A stretch of 64,000 nucleotides of DNA from NCBI GenBank assembly GCA_016987375.1, contig PJRA01000453.1, forward strand, positions 1,030,856 to 1,094,855, given 5' to 3'. Positions 44,401 to 55,260 of the stretch are shown piece by piece (position 1 is the first letter of the stretch; every line of letters starts with the position of its first letter). This DNA is from Brachionus koreanus (lineage: Eukaryota; Rotifera; Eurotatoria; Ploima; Brachionidae). Made by a program: the position numbers and the translations under genes. The notes beneath the pieces were generated by a model. The model had not been told where the DNA came from and did not search any database. It saw only the letters and a list, made by a program, of their open reading frames with translations.

Positions 44401-47400
44401 TGCCTGTCTACAAGAGCATAGAAAATCTTGGCGGAGCTAGTTTTTTACTGGCGTTAATTTCGATGAGTGCCGACATTGAGTTCATGTACGCATCGGTCAA
44501 GTGTCTCGCATGCTGTCTAAAAGCCAATTCAAACATTGAAAAAGAAATGGACCGAATGCACGGCTATCAGCTGTTGTCCATGTTGTTGAAGCGAAAAAAA
44601 ACTCTAATCAATAGTCACGTGCTTAATTTGACTTTTTCGCTGGCTATTAGCGACGACAGCCCAAAAGAAACAATCAATGTGTTCAATTTGAAAGCGTTCG
44701 AGTATTTGGTATGCGATTTGGACATTTGGTACGAGTGTTCAAGCGAAATAGGTCGATGTTTACATGATAAACTAAACGAATTGATGCTCAACGATGCCCA
44801 AAATATTAAGCTCTTTCATAGGCTTAAAATGCTCAAGAGAATATTGTACACAATTGTGCGCGACACAACTAGTCACGTGCTCTCGTACGCTCTTCAAACA
44901 ATCAAAATTCTCATCACCGAATGTGTGCACTCGGACGATTTGTTAACCTATGCGCACTTTTTGGCCTCTCTAGTGCCCGACTACGCCGAAGAAAAAGAGT
45001 CGAATCACGTGATTCTATTAAGAGAATCGCTACTTGACATTATAGACGAGCTAATCACCCAAAATACGACAAACAAATCGTACAACTTTCAGGAAGAACT
45101 AGTCAAAATAGTTGGCTTCGACTGGTTTATTTTGTTCATGAACAGAAAGTGTGTGCCGAGCACAATACTAAAATCGGCCAAAATCCTATTCACACTATTG
45201 TTAAATCATCAAAATTTGAACAAATTTCTAACAAGCACTTACAACGGCGCTTGGCTAAGCTCAATAATAAATGCAGACGGTCAAACTATGGACACGACAC
45301 ACATTCAAACAGCGCACGGCTTTCAATTGATACAGGCCAACTTTTGCAAGTATCCACATCAAGTTCAATTGTACTATCTTCTATTTGCGCTGTTGTTCGA
45401 TGCACAAAAAATAAACAATCTAACAAGCATAAACAATTCGCTTGACTTGAACAAAATATGCAAGTTTGTGTTCGACAAATCGTTTGATAGTGAACAAAAC
45501 GTGTTTAGTCAAATAAATGTCGAAATAGCCATCGACATAGCATTGATTGTGTTCTCGATGGTGCGAAATTTGATGAACACAAGCTCGTACGAGTCAACAG
45601 TCAAAGACTATGCCATCATTTTGATGCAAATATTTCGTTTTATGTATCACAATTGTGATGATTTTTGCCTATTGAGTCAAAATAGTGAATTTCTTAGTGC
45701 TCTCATATTGACTGTGTACCCGTATGAAGAAATAGCGCCGGACGAGCTTGCCTTGCCACCGGCCGTTCAAATACAACCGTTTGCCGAAGCGATCAGCACT
45801 GAAAACAAAAAGCCATACAAAACCTACTTGTGCAATCATCCGGCTCGCAAGCTAGTCGTTGACTTTCTGCGCGACTTGCTCTACGACTCGATAGTGACAA
45901 AGCCCAATTGTTCTCTAATCGATTTGATTTTGTCGGCCATACCGGCCGATTCACAGCTCAAGCGCAGTCAAGAGTTCACCACCGAACTGCTTAAAACAAC
46001 CATGGACCATTTGCTCTCAAGCGATCTGTTCACGCATAATCCGACCGAGGCGCCAACCAACACACAGCTGCAGTCGTTCATCAACTTTATCGACAGACTA
46101 GTCGACAAGCTGTACGAAGGCATGCATAGACGCGATGCTCGCGAAATAATCGACTCGTTGATCAAATTGTACACTACGCTTAGAAAAAAATTAAATACAA
46201 CGCACGAGAGTGCACTATTGAACTCGATACATCGAGCTGTTCTATTTCAATTATCGAGGCCTTGTTTTAATCTAACCGAACAAATAAACATGCTGGACAT
46301 ATTGCACAAAATACAAAATAACAAAGCGCTAGTATTCAGCAATTTGACACACTCGGATTTTTATTCGTGTTTGGCCTATTGTTTGTTGCTGATAACAAAC
46401 GACGGAGAGGAGACCGAAGCGCGTTCACTAGTCAATAGTGCCGCTCAGCGTGTCTGGCTCGAATTGTATTTGAACAAAAAAAGCCAATTGGAAGAAAGTT
46501 TGCGCATTAGTTTGTCGGCGGCGCGCAGTCCCAATTTGGACGAGCTTAGGTTTGTGTTAGAAGAGCCGTGCGCCAGAGTCTGGTCGAGCTATTGGGACCG
46601 AAAGACACCGGACAAAATACACACACAAATACAGGCCAAATTGTCGCGAGTTACTGGCGGCATTAGCAATTTTACTCGGGTTGTTTCGCTCAAAAAGCCC
46701 AAAAAAGAACAAGCTAGAATCGGATTCAAAGAACTGGACGAAATACTTGTCTTCATTGACATTAGTTTAAAGCATTTGAAGGATTTTGTCAATGCCGATA
46801 TTGCCAAGTACGCTAGATTGAACGAGCAAAAAGATGCCTATTTGTTAGACGAATGGATCAGACTCGAAAGAGACTTGTTGAGAGACAGAGCTTTGTGGGG
46901 ACAAGAAAACGAGAGTGCATTGGACAAATGGAAGTTGGACTTTACCGAAGGACCGAATCGTATGCGCAAAAAACTACTCAACAATACAAACGATTTTTAC
47001 AAAATGTACAAAATTGAATTCGATTCAATAAAAGCTAGTCGCAAGTACAAAATAGCTCAATCGGCTCATGCCAAACAGTATCTAGTCAAATTTCGTGTCA
47101 AAAGCTTGCTCAATTTTAAACAAAACATTAGCGAATATCTAAGTGTTAGAAATGAAATTGAAAATGTTATTCAATCGAGTGTGTTGTCACATGACAATCG
47201 ATCAATGGATCAATCGTCCATAGACGAGTCATCTAATGCTGCATCGAGCATAATCACCGAACAAAGCTTGCTAGTCAATGAGACTAACGACGAAACGAAT
47301 AGCTCGTCGTCGTCCACCTCTACAACCACTAATCACAATATAGCTCGTTTGTTGGAAGACGGCGAGAAAATAAATCACATATACAGATGTGCTCGAGTAA

Positions 47401-50400
47401 CTGGCCTTGACACAACCGAAGGTTTGTTCTTGTTTGGCAAAGAGCATTTCTACGTACTCGATGGCTACACGCTAATATCAAGCAAAGACATAGTCGACAT
47501 AGACACATTGAAAAACAGTTCCTACGAGCCCTTGATACCTAAATACTCGTCGTCGTCGTCATCCTCGTCATCGAGTTCTTGTTCAATTGGAGAAAAATCG
47601 TGCTCAAAATTTGCCTACGAAGACATTAGAGAAGTGCACAATAGACGCTATTTGCTACAAGAAATAGCCATGGAAATATTTTCCAACGATGGTCGAAATT
47701 TTTTGCTTGTATTTCCGCGTAAATGTAGACAAAAAATCTACGAAAGACTAATTGCTCTAACGCCTGATTTAAACGGTCCCGGTTCACAATCAATAGCAGG
47801 TCAAGGTCGTACTGTTCAAATCGAACAAAACAACGGCATATTTAACGCTTTAATTGGCGAAAAATCAGTTGTGCAACGATGGGAACGCGGCGAAATAACA
47901 AATTTTCAATATTTAATGTTTTTAAATACTCTAGCAGGTCGCAGCTACAATGATCTAATGCAATATCCGGTATTTCCGTGGATATTGAGTGATTACGACT
48001 CGAACGAGCTTGATTTTAGCTCGCCGTTTACGTTCAGAGACTTGTCAAAGCCAATGGGAGCCCAAAATGGCGATCGGCTTAGACAATTTGAGAAAAGATT
48101 TGTCGAATGGGAAGATCCGAGCGGTGAAACGCCGCCATATCATTACGGCACTCATTACTCATCGGCCATGATTGTTGCCTCCTATCTAGTTCGCATGGAG
48201 CCATTTACACAAATATTTCTTAAGCTACAAGGCGGACACTTTGATCTGGCCGATCGAATGTTTCACAGTGTAAAAGACGCATGGCTATCGGCTTCCAAAA
48301 ATAACATGGCTGATGTTAAAGAACTATTGCCGGAGTTTTTCTACTTGCCCGAGTTTCTAGTCAATTCGAATAGATTCGATTTGGGCAAGAAACAAAACGG
48401 TGTCGAGCTAAACGATGTTGTATTGCCGCCATGGGCCAAAAACGATCCAAGAGAGTTTGTACGTGTGCATCGCATGGCACTCGAGTCCGACTATGTATCG
48501 GCTCATTTAAACGAATGGATTGATCTTATATTTGGCTACAAGCAGCAAGGACAAGCTGCGGTCGAGTCAAACAATGTGTTTCATCATTTGTTTTACGAAG
48601 GCGCAGTTAATATCGATCAAATAGATGATCCTCTAAAACGTAATGCAATCATTGGATTTATAAACAACTTTGGTCAAATACCAAAACAATTGTTCAAAAA
48701 ACCTCATCCAGTTAAAAAATTGAATACTCAATTGCTTTATTCGGGTCTTAATTTGATCGGCTCAAGTATTGGCAACACAGTTGGATCGTTGGCCAGCAAT
48801 CTAAGCGCGGTAGAAATAACCACCCAAGACAAAGCTCAGCCTATATTCATACACTATTTGAAAAGTCTTAAGCCTAGTTTGCAACCAATCAAAGAGCTTA
48901 AGTCTCAAATAGGACAAATTGTGTGCACTGACAAAGGCATTTTGGTTGTTGAACAAAATAAGTTTGTCATACCGCCGACATATCAACGCTACATTGCATG
49001 GGGATTTGCTGATCAAAGCATACGCATTGGATACACTGATTACGAAAAGTCCTATACTACATTTGAAAATTTGCAAAATGGTGCTGTGTTTTGTTGCTGT
49101 TCGACTAATGCTAAAACAGTCATAACTGCTGGTCAATCTAGTGTGGTCAATGTATGGCACATGAATAAAATAAAACCAAAAAAACTTGTGCTAAAAACAA
49201 AGTTGTACGGTCACATAGACACAATAACATGTATGGCCGTATCGAACAACTATCACATGCTAATAACTGGCTCCAGAGATCAGTCATGCATCATTTGGGA
49301 CATAAACCGATGGACTTATGTGCGCCAATTGACCGGTCACTACACTGCCGTATCGGCCATTTGCATTAACGAATTAACTGGTGACATAGCAACTGCATCG
49401 GCTAGTTATTTGTATCTGTGGAGCATAAATGGAGAATTGCTAGCTTCGATTAACACTATATCGTCTAGTCGTAATCACGTTGTTTTGTGTGTTCAAATGT
49501 CACATGTAAATGAATGGGATGCTAATAATGTAATATTAACTGGCGGTACTGATGGTGTTGTTCGCATGTGGAGTCTTGACTATGTACAAGTATGCCAAAA
49601 TGATAAGATTAAAACTCAATCTACTCTGGATTGTTCTGACAATCCTTTGCAAGATGGTAGGCTATTTTTTTATTCTATTTTTCACTTTTTTGATAACAGT
49701 TTTTTTTGTTTTTTTGTATTTAAAGATTAAAATTTTTAACTAATTTGAAAGCTTTTGACTAAAAAATTTAATTAAAAAGAAAATACTTATCGCATAGTTA
49801 GCAAAAATTAATGGGAAAAAAATTTTTTTTAGGAAATTTTCTATTTCAAACAAAAAGATAATGAAAAATTAAAAAAAAAAAAATTTTCTTAATTATCAAA
49901 ATTTTATTTTTTTTTTTGATGTTTTTAACCTTTTGTCGAATTAACAATCTTATTTGAATTTTTATCTCCATTTTTAGTATTTCTCTTTTTTTCCATGAAT
50001 TTTCAGATACATTTTCGAAATTCAGCACTGATATGACACTAAAAATCTATAATTATATACAAAAGAAAGTGATCCTTTTTTTCGGTGTTGAAAAATTCAA
50101 ATACAAATTGAAAAAAAAATTTTTTTTTTCTAAAATCAAAATTAAAATATTTAAAAGAAATACTTGAGCATATTTTGTGCTGTGGTTTCAATCAAAACTC
50201 TCATAAACTGTCAAATAAAGTGTAGTTTTCACTGGTATATTACCCAAGTGAACGACTAGTGAACATTACACAAAACTTGCAACTAAATTATTAATATATT
50301 TTTTTTCGCCATATTTTCTTTCTTCTTTCCTAAAAATAAATTAACACGTTTTTTTTTAAAATAAACTTGGCCCGAAGCAAACAAGTCTTTAATTAATAAA

Positions 50401-51337
50401 TCCCCAAATCTAAAGTTGGTAGCAGATCAAAGGTAAAACCTCAATATTTGTTTAATTATTTTTACTTAAAATAAGATTTTTTTTGATGGAATTAATGATT
50501 AACTTTAATCAAAATGATATTGAATTACATAAAAAAAAAACAATTTAAACCATATCCTAGTAGTGTGCATAGTTAAATTTTTGCAGAAATTTGCAGACAT
50601 AAAAAAATAAGTTTAACATTGAATGTTTACTCGAAAAATATGTATAAATTTGTATTTTTTCTTTCTCAAAAAACAAAACCGAAATTAAAATTCCTTTTTC
50701 CATTTTAATTTTCTCAATTGAACTTTAAAATTATTAACAATTTTTTTTTTCTTAAGATCTAAATCATTCCCCGATAGAAGAGGACAAAAAAATACTATTT
50801 AAAATAGAAGAGTCAGATAAATCAAATGAAATTGATGATGACTTTGTTGTCATCGATTCTATTCACAATGAATCAAATAGAAATGCACTAAAACCTGGCT
50901 ATAAATGGAAACGAGAGCTCATGTTCCGAAGTAAATTGACCATGCATACATCATATGACAGAAAAGATAATTACGAACCAGCTTCAGTTACTGCATTGGC
51001 CATTTCTAAAGATAACAAAACTATTTATGTAGGTGATTCGAGAGGACGAGTTTTTTCTTGGGTCTGTATTGAGAACCCTGGTAAAACTCGCGCTGACCAT
51101 TGGGTCAAAGATGATTCAACTGAACAGTGTCGCTCTTGTCATGTTAAATTTTCTTTCAGCGAACGAAAACATCATTGTCGCGATTGTGGTGGCTTGTATT
51201 GTAATCAATGCACAAAATATGAGATTGATATTCCAAAATTGAATATAAACAAGCCAGTGAGAGTTTGCCAGCAATGCTTTAGTCATAATTCCAAAGCTGA
51301 TTTAAGTCTTAACTCATCAAATCATAGTCCGATTTAA
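38438..51337 (+). CDS. WDFY3: WD repeat and FYVE domain protein 3 (ALFY), autophagy scaffold
   Basis: Six exons: 38438-39625, 39686-39844, 40522-40619, 40672-41625, 42827-49656 and 50757-51337, all phase-compatible, 3269 residues against 3526 in human. Exon 5 alone is 6.8 kb. Order of parts: armadillo-like helical N-terminus (NYFILESQ, GGARVAHN, ESHRTRTVFRK), a concanavalin-like segment (SGLTYSTWIYIE), a long helical middle, PH-BEACH (about nt 47360-47780; LFLFGKEHFYVLDG), BEACH (about 47860-48700; RWERGEITNFQYLM and AGRSYNDLMQYPVFPW), WD40 repeats (about 48900-51080), and a C-terminal FYVE zinc finger (51123-51284) with ERKHHCRDCG. A DDD-FVVI segment (50834-50854) sits where human ALFY has its LC3-interacting motif. 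ALFY links p62 bodies, PI3P and ATG8 proteins in selective autophagy. A poly-Ser run interrupts the PH-BEACH region. Confidence 0.97.
39845..40521 (+). other. WDFY3 intron 2 with a G+C-richer unexplained patch
   Basis: GT-AG intron of 677 bases. At about 40130-40270 the base composition rises and long A/T runs stop (contains CCAAGTCTTGGCGAG and CCGAAGCGAAGGACTG). It is not needed for the protein, since flanking exons join in frame and match the human order. It may be a relic of an inserted element. Confidence 0.6.
42262..42372 (-). mobile_element. relic of a non-LTR retrotransposon (end of the reverse transcriptase ORF)
   Basis: Read on the minus strand, the frame gives FFTNRVAIIWNRLAEEV, then after a one-base shift SAKMLNIFKSKLDA. 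This is the familiar C-terminal signature of CR1/Jockey-group LINE polymerases: FFTNRV, WN-x-L, VV-x-A-x-S, and IFK-x-x-LD. The frame is broken, so it is a dead fragment. Sequence to its left on the plus strand (about 42170-42240), with TAAT/AGC near-repeats, may be the element's 3' UTR. It sits in antisense orientation in an intron of WDFY3. Confidence 0.75.
42371..42408. repeat. 17-bp perfect hairpin with 4-base loop
   Basis: Arms 42371-42387 and 42392-42408 are perfect reverse complements with loop TTTT. The arm reads AACCACGAGGAACAGAT. It abuts the LINE relic at the side that would be upstream of the polymerase signature. Confidence 0.9.
49657..50756 (+). other. WDFY3 intron 5
   Basis: GT-AG intron of 1.1 kb; the leftover G of exon 5 plus AT of exon 6 restores an Asp codon. 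About 50219-50270 contains a short imperfect inverted repeat (GTGTAGTTTTCACT and AGTGAACATTACAC), possibly an element relic. Otherwise A+T-rich. Confidence 0.7.
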
Positions 51338-51669
51338 AAAAAAAATTAATTTTCTATTTTTTTTTCTAATTTGTCTTTTGTGTTTTGTTCGGCGAAAAAC
51401 CTTGTATAATTTTTTTTATTAATTTATTTAAGTCTATTTTGATTATTATTTTTAAATAAAAAAAAATTAAAATAAAAAAATATTCTAACTAAAAATTCAT
51501 TGCCACACCTTTGCATTGAAAAATTTAAATGCAATTTACAAAATAAAATAGTTTTTTATAAAAAATGAATGGTTTTTATGTAAATATTAGTTAAAAAATT
51601 ACAAGACAAAAAATTTTTAATCTTCAAAGTATTTTTCGAATTCAAAAAAAAATTCAAATTTCAAAAAAT
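51338..51669. other. short intergenic interval between WDFY3 and REXO2
   Basis: 332 bases of A+T-rich DNA with AATAAA-type hexamers after the WDFY3 stop. It must hold the WDFY3 3' end and the REXO2 promoter. No other feature seen. Confidence 0.5.
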
Positions 51670-52326
51670 ATGATAAAATTTCTAAATTTAAGGAAAGCTC
51701 CTTCACTCTTATATACGAAAACATTAATCAATAAATTTAATAATCGTGTAAAAATGAGCCAATTTAATCAATCAGATTATAAGGAAAGATCAAAATATAT
51801 TGTCTGGGTTGATTTGGAAATGAGCGGATTAAACATAGACAAAGATCATATACTTGAAATGGCATGTTTGATAACAGATAAAAATTTAAAAATTGTTGCC
51901 GAAGGTCCGGAAATTATTATTCACCAGAGTGATGAAGTTTTAAATGGAATGGACGCATGGTGTACAAAGACACATGGTGAGAGTGGCCTAACAGCTTCCT
52001 GTCGTAATAGTCAAATTAGTATTCAACAAGCTGAGCAAATGATGCTCGAATTTGTCCAAAAGCACACACCAAAAGGTGCTTGTCCTCTTGCTGGTAATTC
52101 AATTCATGTTGATAGGATATTTTTGAATAAATATATGAAAAATTTTCTCAATCATTTGCACTATAGGATAATAGATGTGAGTACAATAAAAGAATTAGCT
52201 AAACGATGGTCAGATGAAAATGATTTTTTTGTCAAAAAACAAACTCATCGAGCTCTTGATGACATAAAAGAAAGCATTGATGAACTAGAATATTATAGAA
52301 CTAAATTTTTTAAACAAATTAAGTAA
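51670..52326 (+). CDS. REXO2: oligoribonuclease, mitochondrial (small RNA fragment exonuclease)
   Basis: Single exon of 218 residues, the usual length. The DEDDh 3'-5' exonuclease fold is complete: D48 and E50 in WVDLEMSG, D148 in NSIHVDRIF, H193 and D198 in HRALDDIKES. The first 28 residues are basic and hydrophobic with few acids, as in a mitochondrial presequence. An in-frame ATG at 51754 (MSQFNQ) lies at the likely mature start and could give a cytosolic or nuclear form, as the human gene does. The enzyme degrades RNA fragments of two to five nucleotides left by other nucleases. It is intronless, convergent with the small KVTF gene 93 bases downstream. Confidence 0.96.
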   Translation: MIKFLNLRKAPSLLYTKTLINKFNNRVKMSQFNQSDYKERSKYIVWVDLEMSGLNIDKDHILEMACLITDKNLKIVAEGPEIIIHQSDEVLNGMDAWCTKTHGESGLTASCRNSQISIQQAEQMMLEFVQKHTPKGACPLAGNSIHVDRIFLNKYMKNFLNHLHYRIIDVSTIKELAKRWSDENDFFVKKQTHRALDDIKESIDELEYYRTKFFKQIK

Positions 52327-52419
52327 ATAAATTTAATTTGAAAAATAAACGGTTTTTTTTTATAAAAAAAAAAAAAAATTAATTTAAATAATTAAATTAG
52401 TAATTTGTATCAGTTGTGA

Positions 52420-52704
52420 TTAATTATTTGACTGTTTCTGAGCTTCAACATTGCTGATATCTTTAAGAGGTTTTTTCTGTTTTCGTAAATTGTATGGTTT
52501 GTGCTTGTTAATTTTTTGGCTTTGCTCTCTTTGAATTGATTTCTTAACCTTATTGGCAATTGACAATGTTCGATTAAGTAAATTTTGGTTCAAGCGAAAA
52601 TGATATGGCGTTTGCATTAACTGGTATTTATGCTCAATAAATACAACATCTTTGCTAAATGTCACTTTCTTATCATTTTGTTTAGAAATTGCAGACTCAA
52701 CCAT
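52420..52704 (-). CDS. small basic protein with canonical PP1-docking motif KVTF and D-box-like tail
   Basis: Single-exon frame of 94 residues from ATG 52704; no family recognised. Residues 13-16 are KVTF in DKKVTFSKD, a textbook RVxF site for protein phosphatase 1. The rest is basic (Lys, Gln, Asn, Arg), probably disordered, with YNLRKQKK at 71-78 and KKPLKDISN at 77-85. The latter resembles an APC/C destruction box (RxxLxxISN) with Lys for Arg. The start codon is 280 bases from the TK1 start, transcribed in the opposite direction, which suggests shared control and a cell-cycle role. Some chromosome-bound PP1 subunits (Repo-Man, Ki-67) have RV[TS]F followed by a TP site; here QTP follows 16 residues after KVTF. 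That likeness is weak. The gene status rests on position, motif and a clean frame. Confidence 0.62.
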   Translation of the reverse strand: MVESAISKQNDKKVTFSKDVVFIEHKYQLMQTPYHFRLNQNLLNRTLSIANKVKKSIQREQSQKINKHKPYNLRKQKKPLKDISNVEAQKQSNN

Positions 52705-52984
52705 TACAACAAATTACAGAACAATTTTTTTATTTCAACTATTTTATTTAGATTTTAATTTAAACTCGAAAAAAAAATTACTAATTTAAATTTTTTTTTA
52801 TTAGGTTTTAGTATTGAATTTAAAAAAATGGCAAATAAATAGATGCGTTGAATACAAGACTGCATAATAGAGTTAAGATAATTAAGAAACAAAATTGACT
52901 ATCCATTTAAATAAAGTTAGTTGAAAAATTTAAATTTTGTAAAAATATTTTTTTGAACACGTTTTGAAAAAGAAAAATTTTAAA
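52705..52984. promoter_or_regulatory. divergent promoter region between the KVTF gene and TK1
   Basis: The 280 bases separating two start codons on opposite strands must serve both genes unless non-coding exons lie elsewhere. It contains a TTTGAA (CHR-like) hexamer shortly before the TK1 ATG, but this string is frequent in A+T-rich DNA and no E2F-type GCGC site is seen. Confidence 0.45.
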
Positions 52985-53794
52985 ATGAGCAAAGGACAAA
53001 TTCAGCTTATTTTGGGCCCCATGTTTAGCGGCAAAACGTATTCTTGATTTAAGTAAAAGATCAGAAAAAATTTAAATTCTAATTTAAAGAACCGAACTTA
53101 TTCGTCGAATGAGACGATACGAGACTGCTAATCATAAGTGCATGGTTATCAAATACGAAAAAGATAATCGATACGATGACACAGATGCCATATCCACCCA
53201 TGATAAACACATGTACACTGCCAATGTTAAAACCTCACGTTTGCTTGATCATGAATTCTCAGCCTTGAACTATTCAGTTATTGGAATAGATGAAGGCCAA
53301 TTTGTAAAAGAAAATTGTTTATTTAACAGTAGTTTAAGTATAAAGTTTTTTTTTTGTTTAGTATAAAGATGTAGTGGAATTTTGTGAAAAAATGGCCAAT
53401 ATGGGAAAAATAATCATTGTTGCCGCCTTGGATGGAACTTATCAGCGAAAAGGCTTCAACACCATTTTAGAACTTGTTCCTCTTGCTGAAAGCATTGTTA
53501 AGCTAACTGCTGTTTGTATGTATTGTTTTAATGAAGCTGCTTTTACTAAACGCAAAGGAAACGAAACACAAGTAAAATTAATAGATTTTATTAAAAAATA
53601 AAAATAATTTTTCAAATTAATAATAATTAAAGATTGAGCTTATTGGTGGTAAGGAAACATATTTAGCCGTGTGCAGAACTTGCTATTTTGCTCAGTCGCC
53701 TTTAAAAACAGCATTAAAAGAGAACAAGTCTCAATTGTCCAATATAACCAATGTAGACCAAATATATCCTCCAAAACAATTGAAAATGTTTTAA
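52985..53794 (+). CDS. TK1: cytosolic thymidine kinase 1
   Basis: Four exons: 52985-53037, 53090-53303, 53362-53571 and 53633-53794, separated by introns of 52 to 61 bases; 212 residues against 234 in human. Visible: P-loop GPMFSGKT (11-18), catalytic Glu86 in IDEGQF, the lasso and substrate loop, and two zinc-binding pairs C141/C144 and C173/C176. The enzyme phosphorylates thymidine to dTMP in the salvage pathway. The first exon is only 53 bases, so the P-loop is split by intron 1. The shortened C-terminus still has K188-E189-N190, the KEN box through which APC/C-Cdh1 removes TK1 at mitotic exit. NAP1 follows 212 bases downstream on the same strand. Confidence 0.97.
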
Positions 53795-54006
53795 ATTTTT
53801 TTTTCCTAAATTTTAATTTCAAATCAGAAATTGATAATTTTTTTTTTTTTCTATTCATTTATAAATTTTGTAAATAAAACTTATTGAAATTAATTTATTT
53901 TTTATTAAGTCTTAAAAAAAAACCCGGGCTTTGTCAAAAAGCGCCAATTATCACCAAAAATAAAAGAAAAAAATTATTCTTAAATTTATTTTTTTTTAAA
54001 AAAAAA

Positions 54007-55260
54007 ATGAGTCGATTTTCACCATCAGTTGTTTCTAATTCAAGAAATATGCTTGGTACGAGTCAAGCGAGGAGCAAAACCCCTTCTCGAACAAACCCAA
54101 TTAGGTCTACAAATGTTCCGTCGAAGGCTTCACGGGACCTCAAATCACAAACATCAAAGCCTCCTCTATTCACTCAATCAAGCGAACCCAAAAGCAGCAA
54201 AAATATTTGCAATTTAAGTAAACACTTTGAAACTGAATGTGATTTAATTGGCAACAAAATGAGATCATCGCCAGTTGACATTTTGGATCTAATCAAGCGG
54301 CGTCTTGATGCTCTCAAAGTTTTACAAATGAAAAATGCCATTTTAGAATCAAAATTTTACGAAGATCTCTATCTATTAGAATGCAAGTATAATAAAATGT
54401 ACAAGCCATTGAGCGAAATGCGTAAGAGAATCATAGTTGGTGATTATGAGCCAAGCGATGAAGACTGTAAGACAGTAAGAATAAGCGAGAATGGAGATGG
54501 ACAAGAGATTTTCAAGTCGTTTAATGAGGAAATTGAAAGAGATAGAGAAATAAGCAAAGATTTACTAGCAATGAGCATTTCTAACCATGCTGCCAAAAAA
54601 GGCGAATTTGTCAAAGGCATACCAGAATTTTGGCTAAGTGTACTAAAACGAGTGGGTCTTATTTCTCAGATGATCGAGCCCCATGACGAGCCAATTCTTA
54701 AATATCTATATGAAATTGATGTTGATCTACAGGACACTAAGCCTTACAATTTTAGCCTGAAATTTCATTTTTATCCAAATGAATATTTTAGCAATGAAGT
54801 GTTGACCAAATCTTATGAATTTAAAATAGAACTGGATTCAAGTGATCCGTTTGTGTTCGATGCACCTGAGACTATTTGTTCGCGCGGATGCAAGATTAAT
54901 TGGAAAAGAAACAAAAATGTGACCAAAAAACCAATGTCTTTTGACTCGTCCAGGGATGTGGATGACAAACAAATGTCATTTTTCAACTTTTTCGAAACAG
55001 CTGAATTCGAAAATAAGAGCGGCAATCGTTTGACCTGTGAAGAAGAAGCTGAACTGGCCATTGATTACGAAATTGGTTACACATTCAAGGAAAAGGTAAT
55101 TCCAAGAGCCATTTTGTACTACATGGGCGAAATTGATGACGATGATGAAGATCAATGTGATTTTGATGAGTGCGACCAAGACGATGAAAAAATCAATGAA
55201 GCTGAACCCCAAGAAAGTTCATTTTCAAATCGAAAAAATATTAATTTAAATAAAAATTAA
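54007..55260 (+). CDS. NAP1L: nucleosome assembly protein 1-like histone chaperone
   Basis: Single exon of 417 residues; the open frame extends upstream through low-complexity sequence but ATG 54007 begins a sensible N-terminus. The first 75 residues are Ser/Thr/Pro/Lys-rich and disordered. The NAP domain follows: long dimerisation helix (DLIKRRLDALKVLQMKNAIL, FYEDLYLLECKY), then KGIPEFWLSVLKRVGL, HDEPILKYL, FHFYPNEYFSNEVLTKSYEF, DPFVFDAPE, GCKINWKRNKNVT and IPRAILYYMGE. The C-terminal tail is strongly acidic (Asp/Glu), as expected for binding H2A-H2B. NAP1 shuttles H2A-H2B dimers and aids nucleosome assembly. No C-terminal CaaX is present, unlike human NAP1L1. It is in a compact cluster behind TK1. 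Confidence 0.95.
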   Translation: MSRFSPSVVSNSRNMLGTSQARSKTPSRTNPIRSTNVPSKASRDLKSQTSKPPLFTQSSEPKSSKNICNLSKHFETECDLIGNKMRSSPVDILDLIKRRLDALKVLQMKNAILESKFYEDLYLLECKYNKMYKPLSEMRKRIIVGDYEPSDEDCKTVRISENGDGQEIFKSFNEEIERDREISKDLLAMSISNHAAKKGEFVKGIPEFWLSVLKRVGLISQMIEPHDEPILKYLYEIDVDLQDTKPYNFSLKFHFYPNEYFSNEVLTKSYEFKIELDSSDPFVFDAPETICSRGCKINWKRNKNVTKKPMSFDSSRDVDDKQMSFFNFFETAEFENKSGNRLTCEEEAELAIDYEIGYTFKEKVIPRAILYYMGEIDDDDEDQCDFDECDQDDEKINEAEPQESSFSNRKNINLNKN

